A stretch of DNA of 44,010 bases from Sedimentisphaerales bacterium (GCA_016928975.1 JAFGJR010000229.1:1-44010); one strand, 5' to 3'; shown: positions 1 to 8,546, counted from the stretch's first letter. Notes: a model not told the origin generated them from the sequence alone. Program-made: numbers and translations.

Positions 1-1230
1 ATCACGCAGCGAACGCTGGCCTCCAAGTCGCTCTCGGAGGGGCAGAAGGGCATCGTGTTCTCGGCGTTCATGAAGCTCCTGATTCCGTTCGTGGTCGTGA
101 TTCCCGGGATCATCGCCTTCAATCTGTTCGCCAAGGACATGGGGAACCAGGCGGCCCGGGACAACGCGCCGGTGCTTGCCAAGTACCTCAAGGCCAATCC
201 TCAGACTCAACTGGTGGTGACCGCCCAGGCGCCGGACGCCGCGGCCATCGCGGCCTGGCCGCCCGGAAAGTTCGAAATCGCCATCTATCCCAATGACAGC
301 GACATGAAGGCGGCCAAGACAGAGAACCCCTTCGTGCTGCCCTTGACCCAGGAGGAATCCGACACGCTATCGGTTGCGCAATACACCGTCTTCGAATCCG
401 ACGACAAGGCCTGGAGGCACGTCTTTCCGGCACTGGCCGCCGATCTCGACGCCTACAACCAGAAGACCCGCGAGAGTGCCCAGGCCGCCGGCGCCAGAGT
501 CACGACGGAGAAGTTCATCGCCTACAAATACGACACGGCCCTGGGACAACTGCTGAGCAGTGTCCTGCCGCAACGGACGGGTCTGGTCGGATTTGTCCTG
601 GCCGCCCTGCTCGGCGCGATCGTCAGCTCGCTGGCGGCCATGCTGAACGCCGCATCGACGATCTTCAGCATGGACATCTTCAAGAAGCACATCAGCCCGA
701 ACGCGGGCCAGAAAACGCTCGTCTTCCTCGGCCGTCTGTGCGTGGTCATTTTTGCCGGCGTTGCAGTCTGGCTGGCCCCGAAACTCGGCGATCCGAAGAT
801 CAGCAACAGCATCTTCACGATCATCCAGGCCAGCCAGGGATTCCTCTCACCCGGCATCCTGTCGGTATTTGCGTTCGGGTTGCTGGTCCGTAAGGCCCCG
901 CCCGTCGCGGGCGTCGTGGGGCTCGTCCTGAACGTCGTCGCATACGGATTCCTCTGGTACTTGTCCACCCTTCCGCGACTCATGGCCAACCCAACGCTGG
1001 CGGCCGTTATCGGCAACTTCCTGAACCGCATGGCTCTGTGTTTCGCGTTGTGTCTGATCGTGATGGCGGTCATCACCTATCTCAAGCCGCTGCCGCAACC
1101 GATGGAGTTCAAGCAGCAGTCGGCGCTGGATCTGAAGTCGTCCCGCGGCGCCGTGGTTGCCGGCATCATTGTCGTGACCATCACGCTGGCGCTCTACGTG
1201 ATCTTCAGCCCGATCGGACTTGCCAAGTAG
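1..1230 (+). CDS. Sodium:solute symporter (SSS family), 5' end missing
   Basis: The reading frame is open from base 1, so the start lies outside the window. The visible 409 residues begin with a segment (QRTLASKSLSEGQKG) typical of the cytoplasmic loop of SGLT/SSS transporters. Hydrophobic segments follow, at about residues 22-42, 190-220, 240-260, 275-320, 335-355 and 380-405. The family couples uptake of sugars or other small solutes to sodium entry across the inner membrane. A hydrophilic stretch of about 150 residues between the first two visible membrane segments is probably a periplasmic insert. The next start codon, 12 bases downstream, belongs to a broken sugar-kinase-like gene with a good ribosome-binding site, so the transporter was probably once co-transcribed with a galactokinase-like enzyme. 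Substrate is unknown; a sugar is an inference from that context. Confidence 0.88.
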   Translation: MTQRTLASKSLSEGQKGIVFSAFMKLLIPFVVVIPGIIAFNLFAKDMGNQAARDNAPVLAKYLKANPQTQLVVTAQAPDAAAIAAWPPGKFEIAIYPNDSDMKAAKTENPFVLPLTQEESDTLSVAQYTVFESDDKAWRHVFPALAADLDAYNQKTRESAQAAGARVTTEKFIAYKYDTALGQLLSSVLPQRTGLVGFVLAALLGAIVSSLAAMLNAASTIFSMDIFKKHISPNAGQKTLVFLGRLCVVIFAGVAVWLAPKLGDPKISNSIFTIIQASQGFLSPGILSVFAFGLLVRKAPPVAGVVGLVLNVVAYGFLWYLSTLPRLMANPTLAAVIGNFLNRMALCFALCLIVMAVITYLKPLPQPMEFKQQSALDLKSSRGAVVAGIIVVTITLALYVIFSPIGLAK

Positions 1231-1242
1231 GCGGAGGCCAGG

Positions 1243-1470
1243 ATGGAATTGACACGCGACGACCAAGGCGCAGTGGAGAAGCTGCGGCAGTTGGCAGAAG
1301 AGAATCGAATCGACATCGCCGGCGGCAAGATGCGGCGGACTTCGTCGCGATTCTGCCTCGGCGTCGAGCACAGCGATTGCAGTGGCACGAGATTGTCTCA
1401 TGTGGGTGTGAATCGTTTCGGAGCGGATGGGGAGAACACATGTCGCCAGATGGCGAAACCAACCGGCTGA
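1243..1470 (+). pseudogene. Truncated duplicate of a galactokinase-like gene (N-terminal remnant)
   Basis: The first 60 codons match the N-terminus of the full galactokinase-like gene at 2522: 36 of 60 residues are identical by eye, including the shared block RTSSRFCLGVEH. The match then stops, and a short unrelated tail ends at 1470. A GGAGG ribosome-binding site sits 5 bases before the ATG, and the gene follows the symporter by 12 bases, so this was probably the original kinase start. It keeps the substrate-site E-H-x-D pattern but has Cys where the full copy has Tyr. Everything after substrate motif 1 is gone, so no kinase activity is expected. Its tail overlaps the start of the metallopeptidase gene at 1440. 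Confidence 0.75.
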
Positions 1471-2492
1471 TGAACGCTCAGGAGTACCTCGCTTACCTGG
1501 TCAGGAAGTTCCAACAAGATATGATCGCAACGAAGCTGAAAGACTCGTTGGATGCTCAGGTGAGGCGGGAAGGAAAGCCATTCGTGAGCTTTGGTGTGAC
1601 TCAGACATCAGGGGAAGAGGTGGTTGCTGAGGCTTTGCAGAGACCTACCCTGATCCTGAGCCGACTCCAGTCGGCGTTATCGGGAAGTGATTTGGCGCTG
1701 CCCCGAAGCCCTGTTCTGGGCTATCTTCCGATTCGCAACCTGAATGCCGTCTCCACCTTGGCGCCAAACGGCGAGCCAATCATCCTGCTCGATCAGATGC
1801 TCAGGTCCATCCTCCACACGTTCGCGTCGTGCCTGATTCACCTTGGCGTGGAAGTAAGGAAACGAGGTGGGTGGTTGAACGTGCCGGAAGCCACGTTACT
1901 CACGACTTCAAGAGGGATCGCGGCGAGTATTCGGCTCTTCCTTCGAGACAGCGGTGGCGATGAAGACATGCGGGCCTTCTGGAGATGCATGCTGTACGAT
2001 GTACCGCCGGAGATCCCGGAGACAGGCGACGTGCTGTGCGACGTAGTGGTGATCTTCATTCTCTCTCATGAGTACGCGCACCACATACTGGGTCACGTCC
2101 GTCCGTCGGCAATCCAGCAGTGTGAGATATCGGAGGGACAGCCGTCCCTTGCGCTGGTCGTGGCATCACGAGCGAAGGAGAAAGCCGCTGACCAATTGGC
2201 CCTTCAGATCTTCCTTACGTGTTTTCGACCGGACTCGGATCTCATCCCTTTTCAGCGCGTCGAGCACTTCGCATATGCTCCTCTGCTGTTCTTTGACATC
2301 ATGAGTACTGTAGAGGCAACTCGCCGCTTCAGCGAGCGCAAGGTTCGTCTGCACCCGCCCGCCTCGGAGCGGAAGCAATTGCTTTGGGATCGGGTGATGT
2401 CGAGTCTGGATGAGAGACGGAAGGAAGACTACGAGTTCTTTTCTTCGTTCCTCGGGATCTGCCGAGAGAGAATCATATCCTTGGGGCTCTGA
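1440..2492 (+). CDS. Predicted zinc metallopeptidase (HExxH, gluzincin-like), unnamed family
   Basis: This 350-residue protein has no signal peptide. It carries HEYAH at residues 210-214 followed by HILGH, and a helix with Glu247 in the pattern KEKAADQLAL. HExxH plus a downstream E-x-x-A-D is the zinc-ligand arrangement of gluzincins such as M48 and ImmA/IrrE peptidases, so a cytoplasmic zinc protease is likely. The rest matches no family I can name. The ATG at 1440 follows GGGGAG at a suitable distance; an in-frame ATG at 1470 is an alternative. The gene lies between a broken and an intact copy of a galactokinase-like gene, which suggests it arrived by insertion. Substrate and role are unknown. 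Confidence 0.72.
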   Translation: MSPDGETNRLMNAQEYLAYLVRKFQQDMIATKLKDSLDAQVRREGKPFVSFGVTQTSGEEVVAEALQRPTLILSRLQSALSGSDLALPRSPVLGYLPIRNLNAVSTLAPNGEPIILLDQMLRSILHTFASCLIHLGVEVRKRGGWLNVPEATLLTTSRGIAASIRLFLRDSGGDEDMRAFWRCMLYDVPPEIPETGDVLCDVVVIFILSHEYAHHILGHVRPSAIQQCEISEGQPSLALVVASRAKEKAADQLALQIFLTCFRPDSDLIPFQRVEHFAYAPLLFFDIMSTVEATRRFSERKVRLHPPASERKQLLWDRVMSSLDERRKEDYEFFSSFLGICRERIISLGL

Positions 2493-2521
2493 CGCTTTGC
2501 CTTTGCACGTTGAGGTTTACG

Positions 2522-3766
2522 ATGCAGTTGACGACAGACGATCAAGTTGCGATTGACACCATTCTCCAACACGCGAAACGAAATCGAATCGACCTGAAAG
2601 GCGGGAAAATCTGCCGCACTTCGTCGCGGTTCTGCCTGGGTGTGGAGCATGGCGACTACAACGGCACGGAACTATTTGGAGTCGGCACGGACAGATTCAT
2701 CTGGATGGCCTACAAGCCGAATGGAACCAAGAGGATGAAGCTGTTCAGCAGCACGTTTCCCGATGATGGTGTGATCGAGTACGATATGGGTGACATCCCG
2801 GAGCCAAGGTCGCCTCAGATCGCTCACACCTGGGGCCGTTTCGCTTACGGCACAGATTACATCCTGGGACGTGAGGGACTCTGCCGTCGGGAGGCGATCA
2901 ACGGAGTCCTGTACAGCAATATTCCGGGCGGAGGAATGAGCCGGTCCGCCTCCCTGTGCGAAAACATCATCCTGTCGCGCTTCGACGCCAACGGGGTCAG
3001 GGCGGACGACAAACTCAAGATCGTGGACATGGCGCAGGCGGTCGAGAACGACTACATCGGCTCGCCCTGCGGCAAGCTCGACCAGACGATGATCCTGTTC
3101 GCCAAAGAAGGGATGGGGACCTACTACAATCCGAAGGACCGCTCCATCGAATACGTGCCCATCGGCCAGGGCGCGACGGACTTTCGCATCGTCGTGCTCG
3201 ATACCGGGACGGACCGACCGGGCCTGGAGAAATCGACGTACGCGGTCCGAAGAAGAGAATGTGAGGAGCTGGTCGCCATCCTGCAAGAAGCCGGCTTCGA
3301 CATCAAGTGCTTAGCCGACATCAAGGATGAGGCCACGTACAACGAGATCGTGGATCGCTTCGGCCGGGAGCATTCTCACCTATGTGACCGGCTCAACTAC
3401 ATCTTCCACGCCCAGCAGCGGTTCTACAGGATGATGGATGCCTGGCGGGCCGGCGACATCGAAACGGTCGGCGAGATCTTCCGCCAGGACGGCCTGGGTC
3501 TGCGCGACGACTACAAGATCTCCGGGCCGGAGCTGGAGACGATGTGCGACATCGTTCGCACAATCCCCGGCGTGCTCGGCGAACGCATGCTCGGCGGGGG
3601 CGACAAGGGCGCCTCCGGGGCGCTGGTCCGCGCGGAGGCTGTCGAAGCAGTCAGGAAGGCCGCGGAGACCGCCTACCCGCGGAGCCGCCCTGCGTTCGCG
3701 AACAAGTATGCAACTCACGTCTGCAAAGTCGTGGACGGCGTAAGAGTGTACGAGAATCTGCTGTAA
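2522..3766 (+). CDS. Galactokinase-like GHMP kinase
   Basis: This 414-residue protein shows the three GHMP-kinase landmarks. Near residue 35 it has the galactokinase-type substrate motif (SSRFCLGVEHGDYNG, compare GRxNLIGEHxDY). Near residue 140 it has a glycine-rich phosphate loop (PGGGMSRSASL). Near residue 355 it has the C-terminal motif ERMLGGGDKGASGA. GSPCGKLDQ near residue 183 contains the expected catalytic Asp. It probably phosphorylates galactose or a related sugar at C1 using ATP. The loop has Arg where galactokinases usually have Ser, so the substrate may differ. The ATG at 2522 is preceded by GAGG; a TTG at 2510 is an alternative. The first 400 bases are about 52% GC in sampled lines and the 3' half is 62-70%, which hints at a chimera. 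Confidence 0.82.
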   Translation: MQLTTDDQVAIDTILQHAKRNRIDLKGGKICRTSSRFCLGVEHGDYNGTELFGVGTDRFIWMAYKPNGTKRMKLFSSTFPDDGVIEYDMGDIPEPRSPQIAHTWGRFAYGTDYILGREGLCRREAINGVLYSNIPGGGMSRSASLCENIILSRFDANGVRADDKLKIVDMAQAVENDYIGSPCGKLDQTMILFAKEGMGTYYNPKDRSIEYVPIGQGATDFRIVVLDTGTDRPGLEKSTYAVRRRECEELVAILQEAGFDIKCLADIKDEATYNEIVDRFGREHSHLCDRLNYIFHAQQRFYRMMDAWRAGDIETVGEIFRQDGLGLRDDYKISGPELETMCDIVRTIPGVLGERMLGGGDKGASGALVRAEAVEAVRKAAETAYPRSRPAFANKYATHVCKVVDGVRVYENLL

Positions 3767-3778
3767 GGACTTCGCGCT

Positions 3779-4741
3779 ATGCCGGACAAGGACGCAACGG
3801 CGCAAAAGGGAATCTACACCGCCACAGTCCTCTCCAACCGGCGGATTCGTGAGTGTTTCTACACAATGGATGTCGAGTTTTCCGGTGAGGGGGCGAGGAC
3901 CTTCGCCGGCTTCCGCCCGGGGCAGTTCCTCCAGATCGATGTCTCCACACTGGCCCTGCCGCCCCAGGACAGGGTGCCGGTCGAATTGCAGGACGCCAGT
4001 CGGCGAAGTGTCCTGCTTCGCCGGCCCTTCAGCTTCGCCGACGTGACAGCCAGGGCGGACAAGACCACCGCCGAGCTTCTCTACTGCGTGCTGGGACCAG
4101 CCTCCGTGAGGATGACGACGCTGAAGGCCGGCGACCCGCTCAGTGTCCTGGGCCCGCTGGGCAATGGCTTCCGCGTGTCGAAGAACAAACATACGGCTCT
4201 TCTGGTGGTCGGCGGCATGGGCGCCCCGCCGATCCGATGCCTGGCCAAGTTCTTCAAGATGGAGCACCCCGACATGAAGGTGATGGCTTTCGTTGGCGCC
4301 AGGAGTGCGGCGGCGCTACCCTTTGAGGGCGATTTCACCCATGTCTCGCAGCAGATGGGCCTGCTTGTCCCGGCGTTCGCGTCGCTGGGCATTCCGTCCG
4401 CCGTAGCCACGGATGACGGCTCGGCAGGCTACCGGGGTCTTGTCACGAGTCGCCTGGCTCTCTGGTTGAACGAACATGCCGCCCTGTCGCTGGAGCGCAC
4501 GGCCATCTACGCCTGCGGCCCGGAGCCGATGCTGTCGGCAGTCGCGCGACTGGCCAACGAGCGAGGCATCGAATGTCAGGTCAGTATGGAGCGGCGAATG
4601 GCCTGCGGCATCGGCGTCTGCCAGAGCTGTGCCGTCGAATGTCGCGTCGAAGGCTCGAACGAGACAATCTACAAGCTCTGCTGCCAGGACGGCCCCGTCT
4701 TCGATGCCCGGACGGTCGTCTTTGGCGAGGGCGGGCTTTAG
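3779..4741 (+). CDS. pyrK: Dihydroorotate dehydrogenase, electron-transfer subunit PyrK
   Basis: PyrK carries electrons from the PyrD subunit through FAD and a 2Fe-2S cluster to NAD+ in pyrimidine synthesis. The 320-residue protein has the FAD-binding RRPFSF motif near residue 83, GPLGNGF near 124, the NAD-domain motif YACGPEPML near 245, and a C-terminal cluster of cysteines (ACGIGVCQSCAVEC, then LCC) matching the iron-sulfur ligands. It is longer than the usual 250-270 residues; about 25 extra residues sit just before RRPFSF. AAGGAC precedes the ATG. It begins 12 bases after the kinase gene and is followed by pyrD, its partner subunit, after a 128-base gap that holds a repeat array. Identification is firm. 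Confidence 0.93.
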   Translation: MPDKDATAQKGIYTATVLSNRRIRECFYTMDVEFSGEGARTFAGFRPGQFLQIDVSTLALPPQDRVPVELQDASRRSVLLRRPFSFADVTARADKTTAELLYCVLGPASVRMTTLKAGDPLSVLGPLGNGFRVSKNKHTALLVVGGMGAPPIRCLAKFFKMEHPDMKVMAFVGARSAAALPFEGDFTHVSQQMGLLVPAFASLGIPSAVATDDGSAGYRGLVTSRLALWLNEHAALSLERTAIYACGPEPMLSAVARLANERGIECQVSMERRMACGIGVCQSCAVECRVEGSNETIYKLCCQDGPVFDARTVVFGEGGL

Positions 4742-4809
4742 GTCCCCTTGGTCCTTGAGGTCCTTTCGAAGCCCAAAGGACCGAAGGGACTCAAGGGACA
4801 TGAACGACC
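4741..4809. repeat. Intergenic array of 9-base units in inverted arms (GGTCCNTTN type)
   Basis: Starting at the last base of the pyrK stop codon, three adjacent 9-base units read GGTCCCCTT, GGTCCTTGA and GGTCCTTTC. After a 6-base centre, the opposite strand carries related units: CAAAGGACC, GAAGGGAC, TCAAGGGACA and TGAACGACC. The arms are complementary enough to fold into a long imperfect hairpin in RNA or single-stranded DNA. There is no run of T after it, so it is not a standard intrinsic terminator. The same design with a related unit is found at 16265. Confidence 0.7.
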
Positions 4810-4869
4810 TGAAGGCCAGAGGCAATTTTCCTGTTTCAATTCTCCCTTCGCTGTGGTAGTGGATGAGAC

Positions 4870-5814
4870 GTGACACCTGAGAACGTTGACATTTCGGTGG
4901 ATTTCGCGGGGCTTCGACTGGCGAACCCGGTGTTCACGGCCTCGGGAACGTGCGGCTATGCAGACGAGCTGAGCGACTTCATGGATGTGAACTCGCTCGG
5001 CGGTTTCATCACCAAGAGCATCACGCTCAAGCCGAGGAAGGGCAATCCGACGCCGCGGATCGTCGAGACCGACGCCGGCATGCTCAACGCCATCGGTCTG
5101 GCCAACGTGGGGCTGGACCGGTTCATCGAGGAGAAGCTGCCGATCCTTGCCAAGATGTCCGTGCCGGTGTTCGTCAATGTCGCGGGCGAGCTGATCGAGG
5201 AGTACGTGGCGGTTGCCGAGCGTCTGGCGCGAGAACAGACAATCGCCGGTTTTGAGCTCAATATCAGTTGTCCGAATGTCGCCAAAGGCGGCATCAGCTT
5301 CGGGCGCGACCCTTACCCGGTGAGCGAGATCACATCGGCGGTCCGAAGGGCCGCAGGCAGTAAAGTGCTCATCGTCAAGCTGTCGCCCAATGTGACAGAC
5401 ATCAGCGCGATTGCCTGTGCAGCGGTGGAGGCCGGCGCGGATGCCCTGAGCCTCGTCAACACGTTCGCGGCGATGGTGATCGACATCGAGACGCGCAGGT
5501 GCGTCCTGGCCAACCGCACCGGCGGCCTGTCCGGGCCCGCCATCAAGCCCATCGCGGTCTACTTGGTGAACAAGGTGTACACCGACGTGGCCAGGGCGGC
5601 GAGCGTCCCCATCCTCGGGCTCGGAGGCATCCGCACTGCTGCCGACGCGATCGAGTTCATCATCGCGGGAGCATCGGCTGTGGCGGTCGGCACTGCAAGC
5701 TTCATCCAGCCCAATTGCGCCGCACGCATTATCGATGGCATCAGGGAGTATTGCGCCAGACACGGCATTGCGAAGCTCTCCGATCTCGTCGGCTCGCTCC
5801 TAACCAAATCGTGA
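4870..5814 (+). CDS. pyrD: Dihydroorotate dehydrogenase class 1B, catalytic subunit PyrD
   Basis: PyrD oxidises dihydroorotate to orotate using FMN, the fourth step of pyrimidine synthesis. The 314-residue protein has the N-terminal FMN-barrel signature NPVFTASGTCGYADEL, the motif ELNISCPN with the catalytic Cys used by class 1 enzymes, IVKLSPN near residue 175, and the phosphate-binding end ILGLGGIRTAADAIEFI. Together with PyrK it would form the NAD+-linked class 1B heterotetramer in the cytoplasm. The start is a GTG at 4870 with GATGAG upstream; the first in-frame ATG lies inside the conserved domain. The order pyrK-pyrD is common in bacteria with this enzyme type. Confidence 0.94.
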   Translation: MTPENVDISVDFAGLRLANPVFTASGTCGYADELSDFMDVNSLGGFITKSITLKPRKGNPTPRIVETDAGMLNAIGLANVGLDRFIEEKLPILAKMSVPVFVNVAGELIEEYVAVAERLAREQTIAGFELNISCPNVAKGGISFGRDPYPVSEITSAVRRAAGSKVLIVKLSPNVTDISAIACAAVEAGADALSLVNTFAAMVIDIETRRCVLANRTGGLSGPAIKPIAVYLVNKVYTDVARAASVPILGLGGIRTAADAIEFIIAGASAVAVGTASFIQPNCAARIIDGIREYCARHGIAKLSDLVGSLLTKS

Positions 5815-5834
5815 ATCCAAAGGGGGCTCAAGGA

Positions 5835-7322
5835 ATGAAACGCCGCGATTTTCTCAAGTCTGTCGGCTGTGGAGCAGCCGGCCTGCTGTCCGGCTGTGAA
5901 ACCGCTCCTGACAGAAGGAAGAAGAAGCCGGTCGTTCGCAGGAACCGACCCAACATCCTGTGGCTGATCTCGGAGGACACGTCGCCGGACCTGGCCTGCT
6001 ACGGCCACCCCCTGGTCAGCACGCCGAACCTTGACAGGCTCGCGGGCGAGGGGGCTCGCTTCACGAATGCCTTTGTCACCGGCCCGGTCTGCTCCGCCTC
6101 GCGGTCGGCAATCATGACCGGCATGTACCAGACGACTATCGACGCGCACAATCATCGCAGCCACCGAAGCGACGGTTACAAGCTCACGCCACCAGTGACC
6201 GTGATCACGGAGCTGTTCCGGCGAGCCGGCTATTTCACGTCCAACTGCGCCGGCCTGGCCTATCGCAGGCCCGGCAAGACGGACTGGAACTTCACGCCGA
6301 ACATCCGGGCGTTCGACGGCACGGACTGGTCGCAGCACAGGCCCGGCCAGCCGTTCTTTGCCCAGATCAACTTCAACATGACGCATCGTGAGTTCCAGCG
6401 GGACAAGAACAATCCGATCGATCCCGCGAAGGTCGAGCTGCCGCCCTACTATCCCGATCACCCGGTCGCACGGCGGGACTGGGCCGACTATCTCGAATCC
6501 ATCCAGGTTCTCGACAACGAGATCGGCGTCGCGCTCCAGTGGCTGGAAAAGGAACAGGCAGCGGACAACACGATCGTGATGTACTTCGGCGATCACGGCC
6601 GGCCCCACGTTCGAGGCAAACAATGGCTCTACGAAGGCGGCATCCACATCCCCATGATCATCCGCTGGCCGGGACATATCGAGCCCGGGACGGTCGTCGA
6701 GGACCTCATCAGCAGCCTCGACTTCGCACCGATGTTCCTGTCGCTGGTCGGAATCAGGCCGCCGGAGCATTTGCAGGGCCACGTCACCTTCGGCCCCAGG
6801 AAGCGGACGCGCAAGTACATTATCGCCGCCCGCGACCGCTGCGACGGGACGGTCGATCGCATTCGATGCGTCCGATCCCAGCGGTACAAGTACATCCGCA
6901 ACTACTATCCTGACCGGCCGTACGCGCAGTTCAACGCCTACAAGAAGCTTCAGTATCCGATGCTGACGTTGATGCAGGTCCTGCACAAACAAGGCAAGCT
7001 GACGCCGGCCCAGGCGAGGTTCATGGCAGCGACGCGCCCGAAAGAGGAGCTGTACGACTTGAAGCTGGACCCATACGAGCTGCGAAACCTGGCCGAGGAG
7101 GGAAGGTCCCGATGGATTCTACGGGAGCACCGAGCGAAGCTCGACGAGTGGATCCAGGCAACGGGCGACAAAGGCGAGACTCCGGAGGATCCGCAGGTGG
7201 TCGCGTACTGGCAGGACGACATGATGAAATCGTACCAACGGCAGATGGAGAAGAGAGGCTTGCCGCCCGATATCTCAGATGAGGACTACCTCAAATGGTG
7301 GGAGCAGAAGCTGCTGGGCTGA
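5835..7322 (+). CDS. Sulfatase, Tat-exported lipoprotein
   Basis: This 495-residue arylsulfatase-type hydrolase removes sulfate esters, probably from algal or other polysaccharides. Cys86 in VCSASRSAIMTG fits the C-x-[SPA]-x-R signature in which the Cys is converted to formylglycine. NRPNILWLISED near residue 37 and FGDHGRPHVRGKQW near residue 252 supply metal and substrate ligands. The N-terminus MKRRDFLKS is a twin-arginine signal and ends in LLSGC, a lipobox, so the protein is likely a Tat-exported lipoprotein. The ATG at 5835 follows AAGGA. It needs a formylglycine-generating enzyme, which is not in the window. Nearby genes do not fix its substrate; planctomycetes carry many such sulfatases. 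Confidence 0.92.
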   Translation: MKRRDFLKSVGCGAAGLLSGCETAPDRRKKKPVVRRNRPNILWLISEDTSPDLACYGHPLVSTPNLDRLAGEGARFTNAFVTGPVCSASRSAIMTGMYQTTIDAHNHRSHRSDGYKLTPPVTVITELFRRAGYFTSNCAGLAYRRPGKTDWNFTPNIRAFDGTDWSQHRPGQPFFAQINFNMTHREFQRDKNNPIDPAKVELPPYYPDHPVARRDWADYLESIQVLDNEIGVALQWLEKEQAADNTIVMYFGDHGRPHVRGKQWLYEGGIHIPMIIRWPGHIEPGTVVEDLISSLDFAPMFLSLVGIRPPEHLQGHVTFGPRKRTRKYIIAARDRCDGTVDRIRCVRSQRYKYIRNYYPDRPYAQFNAYKKLQYPMLTLMQVLHKQGKLTPAQARFMAATRPKEELYDLKLDPYELRNLAEEGRSRWILREHRAKLDEWIQATGDKGETPEDPQVVAYWQDDMMKSYQRQMEKRGLPPDISDEDYLKWWEQKLLG

Positions 7323-7355
7323 GCCGACAACGAACGAATCCAGTAGGAGGTGATA

Positions 7356-8498
7356 ATGATCCAGAATGTGTTCACGAAAGCAAGCGGAATTGCCCTGCTG
7401 CTGGTGTTGCCCTGCTTGCCGGTCTGCGGCGCGATGCAGCGCATGACCTACGCACAGGCAAAGGCGCGGATTCCTGACAAGCCGTTGCCGGCCTTCTGGG
7501 TCGGTGACGTCAAGGACCTGCCGCAGCGATTTGAGCATCTCAAACGGGGACAGACGACTGTCATCGCTGTCACGCCGGGCGGCAGGCCCATACATCTGAT
7601 CGCCTACGGCCCGAAGGAGAACGTCCCTCACCACGCGAATTTCAACTCCGCCATTGGTGCTCGGGAACCTGCCGCCTATATGGACAAGGCGGCAAGGAAA
7701 AGGCCCGTCGTCTTCTTCGTCGGCCCCGTGCACGGCCACGAAGTCGAGGGCCTCACCGGGCTGGTCAACCTGATCCACATCATGGAGACCGGGGAGGATC
7801 TTCTCGGCCGAAACCAGGAGAAGCTCCGACAGCTTGGCGAACAGTGCCGGCTTCTGATCGTCCCGGTGGGCAACCCGGACGGCATCGCCCGCTTCGAGCC
7901 GCGGATGCTGCACGGGATGGACTCCGGCGATCTACGCTTCTGGGGCCAGGGCACCTGGAAGGACGACACGTTCTGCGACTGGCCGGCCTGCAAGCGGCAA
8001 CACCCGATGACTGGTGACAACGTCGGTTTCCTCGGCTGCTACTTCAATGACGCCGGCGTCAATCCGATGCACGATGAGTTCTTCGCCCCGATGGGCCCGG
8101 AGGCTCCTGCGCTGCTCAAGATCGCCCAGGAGGAGGGACCGGACCTGGCGGTCTCACTCCACAGTCACGAATCAAGACCCGCCCTCCTGCGTCCCGCGTA
8201 CCTGCCCGCCGAGGTCCAGCAGGACATCCAATCGCTGTCAAGAGAATGCTACGCGCTCATGGGACAGCGAGGTTTGCCTCATGACGAGCCATTTGCGGTG
8301 AGCCCTGAGGGCGGCAGGCGTCCGTCGTCTTTCAACCTGACCAGCGCGCTGTACCATGTGAGCGGAGCCGGCCCGTTCACCTTCGAATGTCCGCACGGCC
8401 TGCGAGGCGCGTGCCAGGTCACGCCCGAGCAGATCCTCGACATCCAACTGACGCTCTACGAGGCCATGCTGCAGCACGAGATCGGCAGGAAGAGCTGA
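7356..8498 (+). CDS. M14-family zinc carboxypeptidase-like protein, exported
   Basis: This 380-residue protein begins with a signal peptide (hydrophobic core ALLLVLPCLPVCGA). The zinc-binding HxxE is His126-Gly-His-Glu129 in FVGPVHGHEVEG. The third ligand is probably a His in VSLHSHES (residues 269 and 271), and the catalytic Glu lies in FTFECPHG near residue 344. VGNPDG near residue 170 is also typical of the family. It likely cleaves C-terminal residues from peptides, or an amide bond, in the periplasm; some relatives act on cell-wall peptides. AGGAGG lies 5 bases before the ATG; a GTG at 7350 is possible but badly spaced. It follows the sulfatase by 33 bases and is probably co-transcribed with it. 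Confidence 0.85.
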   Translation: MIQNVFTKASGIALLLVLPCLPVCGAMQRMTYAQAKARIPDKPLPAFWVGDVKDLPQRFEHLKRGQTTVIAVTPGGRPIHLIAYGPKENVPHHANFNSAIGAREPAAYMDKAARKRPVVFFVGPVHGHEVEGLTGLVNLIHIMETGEDLLGRNQEKLRQLGEQCRLLIVPVGNPDGIARFEPRMLHGMDSGDLRFWGQGTWKDDTFCDWPACKRQHPMTGDNVGFLGCYFNDAGVNPMHDEFFAPMGPEAPALLKIAQEEGPDLAVSLHSHESRPALLRPAYLPAEVQQDIQSLSRECYALMGQRGLPHDEPFAVSPEGGRRPSSFNLTSALYHVSGAGPFTFECPHGLRGACQVTPEQILDIQLTLYEAMLQHEIGRKS

Positions 8499-8505
8499 CG
8501 ACTGG

Positions 8506-8534
8506 CTGCCAGGCCGGCTTCGCCCGGGCGGCAG
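8506..8534. other. Hairpin between convergent genes
   Basis: A GC-rich stem (CTGCC with GGCAG, then CCGG with CCGG across a small internal loop) closes a CTTCGC loop in the 48-base gap between the carboxypeptidase and HD genes. It could slow or end transcription from both sides, but has no T-run, so intrinsic termination is not shown. Confidence 0.35.
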
Positions 8535-8546
8535 GATGTCATGTTC

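Noticed and set aside
5559..6992. Long open frame on the minus strand opposite pyrD and the sulfatase
   Set aside because: High-GC genes leave stop-free frames on the other strand. The protein is rich in Arg, Asp, Val and His, with no motif, while the plus-strand genes have clear domains.
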